Origin: Paraburkholderia phenazinium
GTDB taxonomy: Bacteria > Pseudomonadota > Gammaproteobacteria > Burkholderiales > Burkholderiaceae
Length of the DNA: 64,000 bases
NCBI RefSeq assembly: GCF_900100735.1
Contig: NZ_FNCJ01000006.1
Coordinates: 1-64,000 of the forward strand
Direction of reading: 5' to 3'
In this document: positions 30,617 through 41,113 of the stretch, piece by piece
Layout: each line of letters opens with the position of its first letter
How positions within the stretch are numbered: position 1 is the stretch's first letter
Notes under the pieces: generated by a model
What the model saw: the letters and a program-made list of their open reading frames with translations, nothing else
Databases searched by the model: none
Told to the model about the DNA's origin: nothing
Made by a program: the position numbers and the translations under genes

Positions 30617-31432
30617 TCAGTTTTCAGCCGTCACGCCGTCGACCTTCCCGGCGATTGCGGCGGACAAGCGCCGCAGATCGAGCAGCGCCGCATCCGCGCC
30701 CTGCAGCGCTTCGAGACTGGTGCCCAGGCGCTCCAACGCGGCGACGATTTCGTCGATGCGTTGCGACTGCGTCGCGGCATGGTCGATCAACCCATGGATG
30801 GCGAGCGATACCGGATCGTCCGCGTTCGGCGTAATGCCATAGGCGCAGAAAGCGCCGCGCGCCGGCTCGCCGGATTGCGCATTGCCACCGCCTGCCGCCT
30901 CGACCGCGGCTACCGCTGCCGGCATGATCACCCGCGCCGGATTGCCCACCGCCGTGCCGCCTGCAGGCACAGCCTTCACCACCACCGCATTCGAACCGAC
31001 CTTGGCCCCCGCGCCGATCGTGAATCCGCCCAGCACCTTGGCGCCCGCGCCGACGATCACGCCGCGTTCGAGCGTCGGATGGCGCTTCGCACCGCGCGTC
31101 AGCGACGTGCCGCCAAGCGTGACGCCCTGATAGATCGTGCAGTCGTCGCCGATTTCGGCGGTCTCGCCGACCACCACACCCATGCCGTGGTCGATAAACA
31201 CGCGGCGCCCGACCGTGGCGCCGGGGTGGATCTCGATGCCGGTCAGAAAGCGCGCCAGTTGCGACACGAAGCGCGCCAGCCAGCGGCGTTTGGCCCGCCA
31301 GCAGGCATGCGCGAGCCGGTGCAGCACCAGCGCGTGCAGGCCCGGATAACAGGTCAGGACTTCCCAGGCGCTGCGGGCGGCGGGATCGCGCTCGCGGATC
31401 GTAGCGATGTCTTCGCGAAGTCTCGTGAACAT
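30617..31432 (-). CDS. cysE: Serine O-acetyltransferase
   Basis: 271 aa. Acetylates serine for cysteine synthesis. The N-terminal helical part is short (EpsC-like), then a left-handed hexapeptide repeat domain with [19 protein letters not shown] and QGVTLGG, holding the catalytic His and Asp. A C-terminal extension of about 80 residues beyond the repeats is helical and of unknown use. Convergent with lpxH. Confidence 0.93.
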   Translation of the reverse strand: MFTRLREDIATIRERDPAARSAWEVLTCYPGLHALVLHRLAHACWRAKRRWLARFVSQLARFLTGIEIHPGATVGRRVFIDHGMGVVVGETAEIGDDCTIYQGVTLGGTSLTRGAKRHPTLERGVIVGAGAKVLGGFTIGAGAKVGSNAVVVKAVPAGGTAVGNPARVIMPAAVAAVEAAGGGNAQSGEPARGAFCAYGITPNADDPVSLAIHGLIDHAATQSQRIDEIVAALERLGTSLEALQGADAALLDLRRLSAAIAGKVDGVTAEN

Positions 31433-31657
31433 GGCAGTGACGCTTTCTTGGGGGAGGAGTCGGCGCCTCGCGGCGCACGACGGCGCTGCCGGTTAGCACA
31501 CCCGCAGCTTTGCTTAGAACGTTTCGAGGAATTGTAGGGCGAATGCGGCAAACCTGCCGGATGCCCCCGCTCCCGGCAAGGTCGTCTGGGACGACAGCGG
31601 CGGCGGGTGGTCGCGGCTTACGGGGATGGCGGGCAACCCGCCCACCTGTCCCTGGCC

Positions 31658-32524
31658 TCAGGACGCGCCGTCGCCCGGCGGTTTTACCTTCAGCAGAATA
31701 TGCTTGGCGATGCCGCGCACGATGTTCACCTCTTCGCGCTCGAGCCCGGAGCGCGCAAACAGGCGGCGCAGACGCGACATCAGCTTCTTCGGATTGGCCG
31801 GATCGAGAAATTCGAGCGCCACGAGTGCGCTTTCGAGGTGCGCGTACATGCCTTCGATATCGTCGCTCGGCGCGAGCGAGCCGTGCGCCGCGCCCTGCCC
31901 TTCGGCGCCAGCGCCGCCAGCAACCGCGCCGCCCACGCTGCCGGCGCCGAGGTACGCGGTGCGCAACTCATACGCCAGCACCTGCACAGCCTGCGCCAGA
32001 TTGAGCGAGCTGTAAGCCGGGTTGGCCGGAATATGCGCAAGCACGCTGCAGCGCTCGACATCCTCGTTGGACAGCCCCGTGCGCTCGTTGCCGAACACCA
32101 GCGCGATGTCGCCATGCACCGCGTGCTCGCGCGCGTGCCCTGCCGCGGCGCGCGGCACGAGCTGGGGCGGCCCGTATTCGCGCGCGCGGGCCGTGAGCGC
32201 GATCGACCAGGGCACGCCATTGAGCGCATCGGCCAAGGTCGGCACCACATGGGCGCCCGCCAGCACATCGTCCGCACCGCTCGCCATGGCGATGGCCTCG
32301 GGATCGGTCTGCACGTGGGGCACACGCGGCGCGACCAGCACGAGGCGCGAGAAACCCATGGTTTTCAGCGCGCGTGCCGCCGCGCCGACATTGCCGGGGT
32401 GACTCGGCTCGACCAGCACGAAGCGGGTGGAAGTAAAGCCGCCGCGCACCGGCGCAGCGCTGTCCGGCCCGCAGATCTCGGACGGCGGCAGGGAGGACGA
32501 AGACGGATTGTGGGGTTGGGCCAC
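31658..32524 (-). CDS. trmJ: tRNA (cytidine/uridine-2'-O-)-methyltransferase, TrmJ family
   Basis: 288 aa. SPOUT-class methyltransferase that modifies the 2'-hydroxyl at position 32 of certain tRNAs. Motif 1 is PSHPGNVGAAARALKTMGF, motif 2 the knot FGNERTGLSNEDV, motif 3 PAYSSLNLAQAVQVLAYEL. A Gly/Ala-rich insert near 195-220 is of low complexity. Divergent from suhB, a pairing common in this family of bacteria. Confidence 0.93.
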   Translation of the reverse strand: MAQPHNPSSSSLPPSEICGPDSAAPVRGGFTSTRFVLVEPSHPGNVGAAARALKTMGFSRLVLVAPRVPHVQTDPEAIAMASGADDVLAGAHVVPTLADALNGVPWSIALTARAREYGPPQLVPRAAAGHAREHAVHGDIALVFGNERTGLSNEDVERCSVLAHIPANPAYSSLNLAQAVQVLAYELRTAYLGAGSVGGAVAGGAGAEGQGAAHGSLAPSDDIEGMYAHLESALVALEFLDPANPKKLMSRLRRLFARSGLEREEVNIVRGIAKHILLKVKPPGDGAS

Positions 32525-32822
32525 GATGAAAATGGGGAGCTAAAGAGCCCCTATGGTAGCGCCAACCGGCCGGCTAACCTACCCGCATCGCACGGCGCAC
32601 TGCCCGGAGAAGCCCGGAGTCGGGTAAAATCACGCCTATTGCGCCGTCTTCGCACGAGCGCCTCGTTCTTATTCAATTCGTCTCCGTCGACGGAAGGCCT
32701 GTCAAACGGCCGTTCCGTGTTGTTTCAGCTGCGCAGTTCCAGCTGATTTACAGCTCATTTACAGCTCACTCAGCTCATTACCGGTAAGCAGCCGCGCTGC
32801 CCCGGCACAAGGATCCAGGCTC

Positions 32823-33626
32823 ATGCATCCCATGCTCAACATCGCCGTCAAGGCCGCCCGCCGCGCCGCGCAGATCATCAACCGGGCGTCGCTCGATCTC
32901 GACCTGGTCCAGGTCAGCAAGAAACAGCACAACGATTTCGTCACGGAGGTCGACAAGGCGTCGGAAGCCGCGATCATCGATACGCTGAAGACCGCCTACC
33001 CCGATCACGCCATCCTCGCCGAAGAATCCGGCAAGTCGGACAACGAGTCCGAATACCAGTGGATCATCGACCCGCTCGACGGCACCACGAACTTCATCCA
33101 CGGCTTCCAGTACTACTGCGTGTCCATCGCCCTCGCGCACAAGGGCATCGTGACCCAGGCCGTCGTCTATGACCCGAACCGCAATGACCTGTTTACCGCC
33201 TCGCGCGGCCGCGGCGCATTCCTCAACGACCGCCGCATCCGCGTCGGCCGCCGCGACCGCCTCGCCGACGGCCTGATCGGCACGGGCTTCCCGTTCCGCG
33301 AAACCGACGGTCTGGACGCTTATACGCGTCTGTTCAAGGAAATGACCGAATCCTGCGCCGGCTTGCGCCGCCCGGGCGCGGCTGCGCTCGATCTGGCGAA
33401 CGTCGCCGCGGGGCGCCTCGACGGCTTCTTCGAACAGGGCCTGCACGCGTGGGACATGGCTGCCGGCAGCCTGCTGATCACCGAAGCCGGCGGTCTGGTG
33501 GGTAACTACACGGGCGATTCGGACTTCCTGCACATCGGCGAAATCGTCGCGGGCAACCCGAAGCTGTATGCGCAAATGGTGCCGATCCTCTCGCGCTACA
33601 GCCGCACGAAGCAGCAAGCAGCGTAA
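32823..33626 (+). CDS. suhB: Inositol-1-monophosphatase
   Basis: 267 aa. Mg-dependent phosphatase; in enterobacteria SuhB also takes part in rRNA antitermination. Metal ligands are in AEESG (about 67), the signature [12 protein letters not shown] (about 83-94), and [15 protein letters not shown] near 210. Start ATG at 32823. A strong terminator follows at 33637-33668. Confidence 0.95.
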   Translation: MHPMLNIAVKAARRAAQIINRASLDLDLVQVSKKQHNDFVTEVDKASEAAIIDTLKTAYPDHAILAEESGKSDNESEYQWIIDPLDGTTNFIHGFQYYCVSIALAHKGIVTQAVVYDPNRNDLFTASRGRGAFLNDRRIRVGRRDRLADGLIGTGFPFRETDGLDAYTRLFKEMTESCAGLRRPGAAALDLANVAAGRLDGFFEQGLHAWDMAAGSLLITEAGGLVGNYTGDSDFLHIGEIVAGNPKLYAQMVPILSRYSRTKQQAA

Positions 33627-33636
33627 GGCTGTCAGA

Positions 33637-33668
33637 CCCAACAAGCGGCTTCGGCCGCTTTTTTGTTG
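33637..33668 (+). terminator. Terminator after suhB
   Basis: Stem AAGCGGC-TTCG-GCCGCTT with a T-run; it separates suhB from lplT. Confidence 0.88.
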
Positions 33669-33761
33669 GCGCGGGCGGTCCGGCCAGCCACGCCGGCATC
33701 CGTTTTCCTCGTGCCGTCGTACTTTTGGCGCGCGATCCCGCGCAGCACCCAAAACTGCTTC

Positions 33762-35060
33762 ATGAAAAAAGGCTTCTTTACGATCATTGCGGCGCAGTTC
33801 GTGTCGTCGCTCGCCGACAACGCGCTGCTGATCGCGGCGATCGCACTGCTCTCGGTGATCCGCTCGGCGGCGTGGGTAACGCCGCTGCTGCAGATCTTCT
33901 TCACCGTCTCGTACGTGCTGCTGGCGCCGTTTGTCGGCGCGTTTGCCGATGCGCTGCAAAAACGCCACGTGATGTTCGTCTCGAACGCGCTAAAGGCGAG
34001 CGGCTGCATGATGATGATTGCCGGCGTCCATCCGATGATCGCTTATGGCGTGGTCGGTTTCGGCGCGGCGGCCTATTCGCCTGCCAAGTACGGCATCCTC
34101 ACTGAATTGCTGCCCGCCGAGCGCCTCGTCGCGGCGAACGCGTGGCTGGAGTCGGCCACCGTGCTGTCGACTATCGTCGGGACCATGCTCGGCGGCGCAT
34201 TGATCAGCACCTATGCAACCAACCTCGTGACGCATGCGCGGCTGCCGCTGATTCACTCCGCGGCGGATCTGGCGATGTTCGCGGTAATGGTGACCTACGC
34301 AATCGCAGCGGCGATCAACGTGGGAATCCCCGACACCGGGGCGCGTTATCCGAATCGCCTCAAGGAGCCGAAGAAGCTGGTCGGCGATTTCACGCATTGC
34401 TTTAACGTGCTGTGGGCCGACAAGCTCGCACAGATCGCGCTGTGGGTGACGACGCTGATGTGGGGCGGCGCGGTCACGCTGCAGTTGCTGGTGTTGAAGT
34501 GGGCGGACGTGAACCTGGGACTGTCGCTGTCGAAGGCAGCCGTGATGCAGGGGATCACGGGGCTCGGTATCGCCGTCGGTGCGGCAGCGGCCGCGACGCT
34601 GGTGCCGCTGCGCAGTTCGCTGAAGGTGCTGCCGGTCGGCATCATTACGGGTGCGGTGGCGATCGCCATGGCGTTCTACAGCAAGGGGCTGTTCCCCCCG
34701 GGGATGGGGATTCGCGTCGGTCATTTCGTCGCGCCGATTTATATTGTGCTTGCCTATCCGCTGATGATCCTGCTCGGCGCACTGTCGGGGTTCTTTATCG
34801 TGCCGATGAATGCGTTGCTGCAGCATCGTGGCGCCACCCTCCTCTCTGCCGGTCATTCGATCGCGGTGCAGAATTTCAACCAGAACCTGGCCGTGCTGCT
34901 GATGCTCGGTTTGTACGCGCTGCTGCTGACGGCCAAGCTGCCGGTGCCCTGGATCATTGTGGTGTTCGGCACCTTCATCACCTTCATGATGTGGCTGGCG
35001 AAGCGCAAGAGCACGGCCAATGCGCGCAAGGTCGATATGCGGGCGCTGGTCGAAGAATAG
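33762..35060 (+). CDS. lplT: Lysophospholipid transporter LplT (MFS)
   Basis: 432 aa with about twelve membrane helices. Flips lysophospholipids across the inner membrane for re-acylation. The start MKKGFFTIIAAQFVSSLADNAL and the AAYSPAKYGILTELLP block match the LplT branch of the major facilitator superfamily. The ATG at 33762 is chosen over an upstream in-frame start at 33663 inside the terminator. No partner Aas acyltransferase is fused or adjacent. Confidence 0.9.
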   Translation: MKKGFFTIIAAQFVSSLADNALLIAAIALLSVIRSAAWVTPLLQIFFTVSYVLLAPFVGAFADALQKRHVMFVSNALKASGCMMMIAGVHPMIAYGVVGFGAAAYSPAKYGILTELLPAERLVAANAWLESATVLSTIVGTMLGGALISTYATNLVTHARLPLIHSAADLAMFAVMVTYAIAAAINVGIPDTGARYPNRLKEPKKLVGDFTHCFNVLWADKLAQIALWVTTLMWGGAVTLQLLVLKWADVNLGLSLSKAAVMQGITGLGIAVGAAAAATLVPLRSSLKVLPVGIITGAVAIAMAFYSKGLFPPGMGIRVGHFVAPIYIVLAYPLMILLGALSGFFIVPMNALLQHRGATLLSAGHSIAVQNFNQNLAVLLMLGLYALLLTAKLPVPWIIVVFGTFITFMMWLAKRKSTANARKVDMRALVEE

Positions 35061-35556
35061 TTTCGTACAAGAGCCGAAACATTCAGCGCTCGCAAGGGGA
35101 CGCGCCAAGCGTCGCAGCGCGCGCCTGGCCGTACGGACACGGTACACGGAACACGTCGTCGTAATTTAGCCAGCTATCCAAATGTAGTGTGCTCGATGCG
35201 CCTCGCCATCGCTCCCAGCTCTGTGCCCAGCAGCATCCACCATCCTGACGCGGCCTCAAGCCGCTGAGTCGTCGAACTCGCCGCCACCACGAGATCGACG
35301 ACTCGACGGCACACATCCTGTCTATTGCCCGTCGCTCATATCGATTCTCTTATACCGGGAATCACAAAAGGCCTGCCTCATCGGACAGGCTTTGGCATGT
35401 GCCGTGCTTATAGTCCCCCCGGGTTCCTCTGGTGCACTGCAAAAACCAGGCGTTTGCCTAATCGACTGGCAAACCAACGGCATCTGTGCACGATTATTGG
35501 GCACTCAAGCACGAAGCTGGGCCACCCAGCCGAATAACTATCAATCAAAGCACCTC
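35061..35556. other. Intergenic region before the NUP gene
   Basis: About 495 bp without a credible gene. A weak hairpin around 35368-35394 (AGGCCTG/CAGGCTT) may terminate transcription; nothing else is recognised. Confidence 0.35.
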
Positions 35557-36600
35557 ATGTATAAAAAGAAACTGCTTCAGATTCTTGTTTGCGGGGGCCT
35601 CGCATGGGGCATTCAAACGGGCGCCTCTGCTCTCCAGCCCACTTCTGCACCGCGGCCCGTCAAGGTACTCATCATTTCGATGTTCGGGCCGGAGGGGAAA
35701 ACCTGGCTCGATCATCTCGGGCACACTCAGGCAATCAACGTAGCCGGCTTATCGCCGGATTACCCCGCGGTCCACTGCAACCGCGATGAGGTATGCGTCC
35801 TCACCACGGGCATGGGCCATGCGAACGCCGCCGCCTCGATGGCCGCGCTGATTTACTCAAGGAAGTTCGACCTGCGCAAGACCTACTTCCTGGTATCGGG
35901 CATCGCCGGCATCGATCCGGCCCAAGGCACGCTCGGTTCAGCGGTATGGGCGCGCTATCTGGTGGATTTTGGCATCCAGTGGGAACTCGACGCGCGTGAA
36001 GTCCCCGCTAGCTGGAAATCCGGCTATCTCGGGATCAACACCCACGGCGAAACCGAAAAGCCGCCACTGGACTACCACACGGAAGTCTTCCAGCTCAACG
36101 AAGCGCTACTGCAAAAAGCCTACTTGCTCTCACGCAACGTGGCGCTCACCGATAGCCCGGCCGCCCAGGCCTACCGGGCCAAATACTCGTACGCGCCGGC
36201 CAATCAGCCGCCTACGGTCATCCAGTGCGACACGCTGGCGGGCGATACGTGGTTCTCCGGCGAGACCTTGGGACAACGCGCGCGCGACTGGACCAGGCTG
36301 CTGACCGACGGCAAGGGCACGTACTGCACCACCCAACAGGAAGACAACGCGACCTTCGAGGTCATCAAACGAGCCGCCGCCGCGGGTCTGGCCGACACCA
36401 ACCGGGTCGCGGTCCTACGCGCGGGATCGGACTTCGATCGCCCACCGCAAGGCGTATCGAACGTCGACAATCTTCTGGACTACCAGCAACAGGGCGGCTT
36501 CGTCCCTGCGATAGACAACCTGTATCTAGCTGGTTCGCCGCTGGTCAACGCCATCGTCAAGAACTGGGCGCAATGGAAAGACGGGGTTCCCGGTAACTAG
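35557..36600 (+). CDS. NUP-family (purine nucleoside permease) exported protein
   Basis: 347 aa with a signal peptide (LVCGGLAWGIQTGASALQ). The mature protein matches the NUP family: ISMFGPEGKTWL near 50, VLTTGMGHANAAASMAALIYS, YFLVSGIAGIDPAQGTLGSA, and the end NLYLAGSPLVNAIVKNW. Named after a yeast nucleoside permease, bacterial members resemble periplasmic nucleoside-phosphorylase-fold proteins. ATG at 35557 gives a normal signal peptide, unlike a longer frame from 35392. A TonB receptor follows 248 bp later, hinting at nucleoside uptake. Confidence 0.8.
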   Translation: MYKKKLLQILVCGGLAWGIQTGASALQPTSAPRPVKVLIISMFGPEGKTWLDHLGHTQAINVAGLSPDYPAVHCNRDEVCVLTTGMGHANAAASMAALIYSRKFDLRKTYFLVSGIAGIDPAQGTLGSAVWARYLVDFGIQWELDAREVPASWKSGYLGINTHGETEKPPLDYHTEVFQLNEALLQKAYLLSRNVALTDSPAAQAYRAKYSYAPANQPPTVIQCDTLAGDTWFSGETLGQRARDWTRLLTDGKGTYCTTQQEDNATFEVIKRAAAAGLADTNRVAVLRAGSDFDRPPQGVSNVDNLLDYQQQGGFVPAIDNLYLAGSPLVNAIVKNWAQWKDGVPGN

Positions 36601-36848
36601 ATCTTGCGCTGGCGACGCTCTGCGAGCGTCGCGTGTCACCATCTTAGGTACCACGCAATCAATTAGTAATCCTATTTTATGTTGATGTAATCGAATTGCA
36701 TGTGATTCGTTGTTGTTTCCGTTGTGCCGAAGTACCAGGGCGGGGGAATTGACAGATTCCGCACCGCCTGATGTCGAAAAAAACGCCCGGGCGCAAGCCG
36801 TTGAGTCGCGCGATGGGTTTGGCTTACTGACAAGAGTGAAGGGAAACC

Positions 36849-39638
36849 ATGAAACAAAGGACTTTGGCGTCAGCCATCAGAAAGATACTTTGGGCTGAAA
36901 TAGCGCTGTCGGCAGCATTTGGCACAACGCTCGGCACGTCCGCGTTCGCGCAGAGCCAACCGGCTACGCTCGACAATTCGACGCCTTCGGCAACGGCAGC
37001 CCCGGCATCGGCTGCCCCAGCAAGCCCGGCGACAGATGCTGCACCCCCTGCCGCCGCAACGGCACCGAATGGCGCCGCGCCCTCTTCCTCAGCGACGACA
37101 ACGAATAACGGCGTCACGCAGATGAAGCGCTTCGAGGTGACCGGCTCGCTGATCCGCAGTGCCGACAAGGTCGGCTTCAACCAGGTCCAGACAGTCACAG
37201 CGAAGGATATCCAGAATAGCGGCGCCAACAGCGTGTCCGACTTCCTGCGCAGCACCTCCGCCAATTCGGCCGATAGCTGGAGCGAGGCCGAGTCCAACAA
37301 CTTCGCGGCCGGCGCCTCGGGTATGGCGTTGCGCGGCCTGAGCGAAAAGTACACGCTGGTATTGATCGACGGCCAGCGGGTTGCGCCGTTCGCCTTCTTT
37401 TCGAATGGCGTCGATACGTTCTTCGACCTGAACACCCTGCCGCTCAATGCCATCGATCGCATCGAGATCGTGAAGACCGGCGCCGTGTCGCAATACGGCT
37501 CGGACGCGATCTCGGGTGTGGTCAACATCATCACGAAGCACGATTTCCAGGGCCTGCAGCTCGACAGCAGCTACGGCGGCTCGACCGACGGCCGTGGCGG
37601 CAACGGCACGGCGAAGTTCAGCGCGCTCGGCGGCTTCGGCAATCTCACTTCCGACGGCTACAACGTCACCGCATCCGCGAGCTTCTTCAGGGACAACGGC
37701 TCCACGCTGGCCGATCGCGATTCGACCGCGGCCCAGGACTTCACCAATCAGCCAGGCGGCATGTCGATGCTCGCGCCTTCGTACTGGACCAATCCCTTGA
37801 CGGGAAATGCTCAGGCGCTGAGTTCGTGCCCGTATGGCAGCACAGTCAAACCGGCGAGCACGAATTTCACCTCCGTCTTCTACGGCCAGACGGCCGGTAC
37901 GGTCTGTGGACTGAACACCGCGAACAGCTTCTCCATTGAACCGTGGAGCGAACGTCTGAGCGCGAAGGTCGATGCGCAGTTCAAGATCAACGACACGACG
38001 AGAGCCTTTGTCGATCTCTGGGAGAGCAACAATACGAGCGTCCAGGGCGGCGGCGTCTGGAACAACACCGTCGGCGGCACCAATTCGTCGCTGGTCTACA
38101 ACCCGACAACCAAGCAGTTTTCCCTGTTCAACAACACCGTGCCGGCGGGCAGCCCGTACAACCCGTACGGCGTCGCGACGCCGCTCATCTATACCTTCCC
38201 CAACGCCGTGGCGGAAACGACGGACGCCAACTACTGGCGGGCGGCCACCGGCGTCAAGGGCTCGTTCACGCTGCCGAACGGCGATTGGGACTGGGCGACC
38301 ACTTACACCCACTCGCAAAGCGACGTTTCCAATACGTACTCGAACCAGTTGAATGTCAGCGTTCTCAACAACATCTACCAGAACGGCACCTTCAACTTCG
38401 CGAATCCGTCCGTTACACCGAATGCGCTGAACGGCCTCTATATGGACGCGAACAACCTGGGCGTCTCGAAGCTCGACACGCTCGATGCGACGATCTCCAC
38501 CCCAACGCTGTTCCATTTGCCGACGGGCGACGTGGGCTTCGGTTTGGGCGCCGAGTTCTTCCACCAGAGCGAGTCCCTGACTCAAGGCGCAGCGTATGCG
38601 GAAGGCCTGGTCCTCACCCCGGATGAGGAAGAGGTGCAAGGCCAGCGCAACGTCGCCGCGGTCTACTACCAGTTCGACATTCCAATCGTCAAGACGCTGA
38701 CGTTCAGCCAGTCGGGCCGCTACGATCATTACAGCGATGTGGGCGGCGCCTTCTCGCCGCGTTTTGCATTGCGCTGGCAGCCGGTCCAGGCGTTGACGGC
38801 GTACGCCTCCTACGATCGCGGCTTCCGTGCGCCGACCTTCGTCGAGGACAGCACCTCGCAGAACATGGCGCTCGTGATCAATCAGTCCGGCGCCGTCACG
38901 GCGCTGACCTCAGGCAACCCGGACCTGCAACCGGAACGGACCAAGAACTACAACATTGGCTTTGAACTGTCGCCGACCCGCACGACTGACGTCGGTCTCG
39001 ACTGGTACCGGATCCACGTCGGCAATGTGATCGGCATCAACCAGCCATCGTCGACGGTCTACTATCCGAACTCGACCACTCCCGAATACGAGACCTTCGA
39101 GTACCAGAACCTCGGCGACCTCAATACGAGCGGTTTCGAAACCACCTTCCGCCAGGCATTGCCGACGCCAGTCGGCACGTTCACCCTGTCGGGCGACTGG
39201 GCCTACGTCAACACCTTCAAGTTCGAACTGGGTGGTCAAACGGTGAACGCGGCCGGCAACAACCTCGCGCTCAATGAACCGTTCGGCGGCAGCTTCCCGC
39301 GCTGGAAGGGCAATACCACCCTGGCCTGGGCGTATCACCAGTGGAATGCGGCGCTCACGTGGCAGTACACCGGGCCGTATACGCAAACCTTCACCTATAT
39401 CCCGACGCCGACTCCGCAAGGCAGCAGTGTGGGGTCGTACAGCCAGTTCAACCTGATGGTGACCTACACCGGCTTCAAGCACTGGACGATCTACGGCGGT
39501 ATCGACAATATCTTCAACCGCGTGCCGCCGTTCGATGCGGTCTGGGCAGACGGACCGCTGTGGCAACAGGGCTACGACACCTCGATCTACACGTATGTCG
39601 GACGTTTCGCCCAGATTGGCGCGACGTACAAGTTCTGA
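36849..39638 (+). CDS. TonB-dependent outer-membrane receptor
   Basis: 929 aa. Signal peptide ends near TSAFAQS; an Ala/Pro/Ser-rich linker (about 37-90) precedes the plug domain (about 95-220, with QMKRFEVTGSLIRSADKVGF). The beta-barrel ends with aromatic YKF as needed for assembly. ATG at 36849 has AAGGGA upstream. Such receptors import large or scarce nutrients using the proton gradient via TonB. The neighbouring NUP gene suggests a nucleoside-related ligand, which is inference. A ligand such as a siderophore cannot be excluded. Confidence 0.93.
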   Translation: MKQRTLASAIRKILWAEIALSAAFGTTLGTSAFAQSQPATLDNSTPSATAAPASAAPASPATDAAPPAAATAPNGAAPSSSATTTNNGVTQMKRFEVTGSLIRSADKVGFNQVQTVTAKDIQNSGANSVSDFLRSTSANSADSWSEAESNNFAAGASGMALRGLSEKYTLVLIDGQRVAPFAFFSNGVDTFFDLNTLPLNAIDRIEIVKTGAVSQYGSDAISGVVNIITKHDFQGLQLDSSYGGSTDGRGGNGTAKFSALGGFGNLTSDGYNVTASASFFRDNGSTLADRDSTAAQDFTNQPGGMSMLAPSYWTNPLTGNAQALSSCPYGSTVKPASTNFTSVFYGQTAGTVCGLNTANSFSIEPWSERLSAKVDAQFKINDTTRAFVDLWESNNTSVQGGGVWNNTVGGTNSSLVYNPTTKQFSLFNNTVPAGSPYNPYGVATPLIYTFPNAVAETTDANYWRAATGVKGSFTLPNGDWDWATTYTHSQSDVSNTYSNQLNVSVLNNIYQNGTFNFANPSVTPNALNGLYMDANNLGVSKLDTLDATISTPTLFHLPTGDVGFGLGAEFFHQSESLTQGAAYAEGLVLTPDEEEVQGQRNVAAVYYQFDIPIVKTLTFSQSGRYDHYSDVGGAFSPRFALRWQPVQALTAYASYDRGFRAPTFVEDSTSQNMALVINQSGAVTALTSGNPDLQPERTKNYNIGFELSPTRTTDVGLDWYRIHVGNVIGINQPSSTVYYPNSTTPEYETFEYQNLGDLNTSGFETTFRQALPTPVGTFTLSGDWAYVNTFKFELGGQTVNAAGNNLALNEPFGGSFPRWKGNTTLAWAYHQWNAALTWQYTGPYTQTFTYIPTPTPQGSSVGSYSQFNLMVTYTGFKHWTIYGGIDNIFNRVPPFDAVWADGPLWQQGYDTSIYTYVGRFAQIGATYKF

Positions 39639-39778
39639 TGCGTGAAGCAGTAAGTGGTTCGTTGTCACCGGGTTGAGCAAGGCGGTCTGTCGCTCCTGCC
39701 TTTATGCATTAAAGGCAGGAGCGCCCCTTGGCAATACGCTCCCGAAACGGACGGCCGCCGGCAGGCAAGCCAATTACC

Positions 39779-40849
39779 TCACGAAATCAGAATATATTGA
39801 TTCTTTCCTTGCCGCTTGGCCTCGTAAAGGCCTTGATCCGCGGTTCTGAAAATTTCCGCAACGCTCATTGCTTCGCTTAATCTGGAAATGCCAATGCTGA
39901 TGGTAATCGCATGGGTCGAAATACGCAGTTTGGCAACGCTCTCGCACAGTTGCTTCGCCAGGGCGCATGCGGCGCTCTCCTCCCCGGCAAACACGACACC
40001 GAATTCCTCGCCTCCGAGACGGCCACGCGCATGAGTCTGCGTGTAACGGTCAATGATCTCCGCCACCGCCACCAGCACTTCGTCTCCCACGTCATGGCCC
40101 GAGGTATCGTTGACGCGCTTGAAGTCGTCGATGTCGATGAGTAGAAAATAAAAATCGTTGCTTGCCGCGCGAGCATGATAGTTCTGCATGGCCTCCATCA
40201 AGCTGCGCCGGTTATCGATTCCAGTCAGCGTATCTTTAAAGGCTAGCTTGATCAACTCGCGCTGAACGAGGAATATTTTTTGCCTTTCGCGAACAAATAG
40301 CCAGTTGAGCAACACGCCCAGCAGAACTCCGGAGACAATAAATAGAACGATCCAGCTGGCCTCAGGCGATTTTATTATCGAATCGATATGGCCGTATGAA
40401 ATAATAAACCAGACAGCAAGCGCACTCGCAAGATAGCTATAGTAATCAGAAAATACCGGGGCCATGCCTACGGTGATTAAAATCCCCATTGGCATGATCC
40501 ACAATTCAGGGTTCAAGGTTCCGCTAGCATTGCTGTAAAAGCCGAATGCGACGGCCGCGGCACACAGGAAGCATCCAATCGCATTGATCAGCACACTGCG
40601 AGCAAGGTAGGTCGTCACGGTTCCGATCAGCATGCCAATCAAGGCGGCAACCGTTTCAGTTCGATCAAACCTCGCCCCGGGGTTCGCAAACACTCTGGAT
40701 AGCATCCAGCCGACGATTCCAAACACCTGCACGCACACGGCAAGATGACGCAAGCCGATAGCGGAACTGTGCCAAAAGAGCTTCTTTTCGGACGGGTCCC
40801 GAAAGACCATTTCCCGTTGGAGAGATCTGATTTTCTGCACAAACCGCAT
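39779..40849 (-). CDS. Membrane diguanylate cyclase (GGDEF) without I-site
   Basis: 356 aa from ATG at 40849 (MRFVQKIRSLQ, AAGGAT upstream); the frame extends to 41068 but the extra part is soluble and unlikely. Six or so hydrophobic helices (about 30-195) form an unnamed membrane sensor. The GGDEF domain starts at FKDTLTGIDNRR and has an intact RLGGEEF active site. The inhibitory RxxD is absent (TQTH at that place), so it should lack product inhibition of the I-site kind, unlike the cyclase at 5892-7052. Confidence 0.9.
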   Translation of the reverse strand: MRFVQKIRSLQREMVFRDPSEKKLFWHSSAIGLRHLAVCVQVFGIVGWMLSRVFANPGARFDRTETVAALIGMLIGTVTTYLARSVLINAIGCFLCAAAVAFGFYSNASGTLNPELWIMPMGILITVGMAPVFSDYYSYLASALAVWFIISYGHIDSIIKSPEASWIVLFIVSGVLLGVLLNWLFVRERQKIFLVQRELIKLAFKDTLTGIDNRRSLMEAMQNYHARAASNDFYFLLIDIDDFKRVNDTSGHDVGDEVLVAVAEIIDRYTQTHARGRLGGEEFGVVFAGEESAACALAKQLCESVAKLRISTHAITISIGISRLSEAMSVAEIFRTADQGLYEAKRQGKNQYILIS

Positions 40850-41113
40850 GGTCTTATCCTTGTATCCGTGCGGAGCCTGCGAGGTCCGGAATGCTATAGC
40901 CAACGAACAGGTGATCATGGCGCTCGTCTCGCTACAGCCATGTCCGCCGGTCGGTCGGGGCTCTGCATCGAATGCCGGATATGTTCCGTGCATATGATCG
41001 AAAAGCGACGCCGCTCCGATACACGATATCCTTATATCGGCCATTCGCCAAAGAGTCTGAAGCGACACACCGCAGTCCGGGTCGCGCCGGTGGTCGCGCG
41101 GACGTGGGAGGAC

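Noticed and set aside
35368-35394. Strong terminator before the NUP gene
   Set aside because: Stem is imperfect and no clear T-run follows; mentioned only as a weak hairpin.
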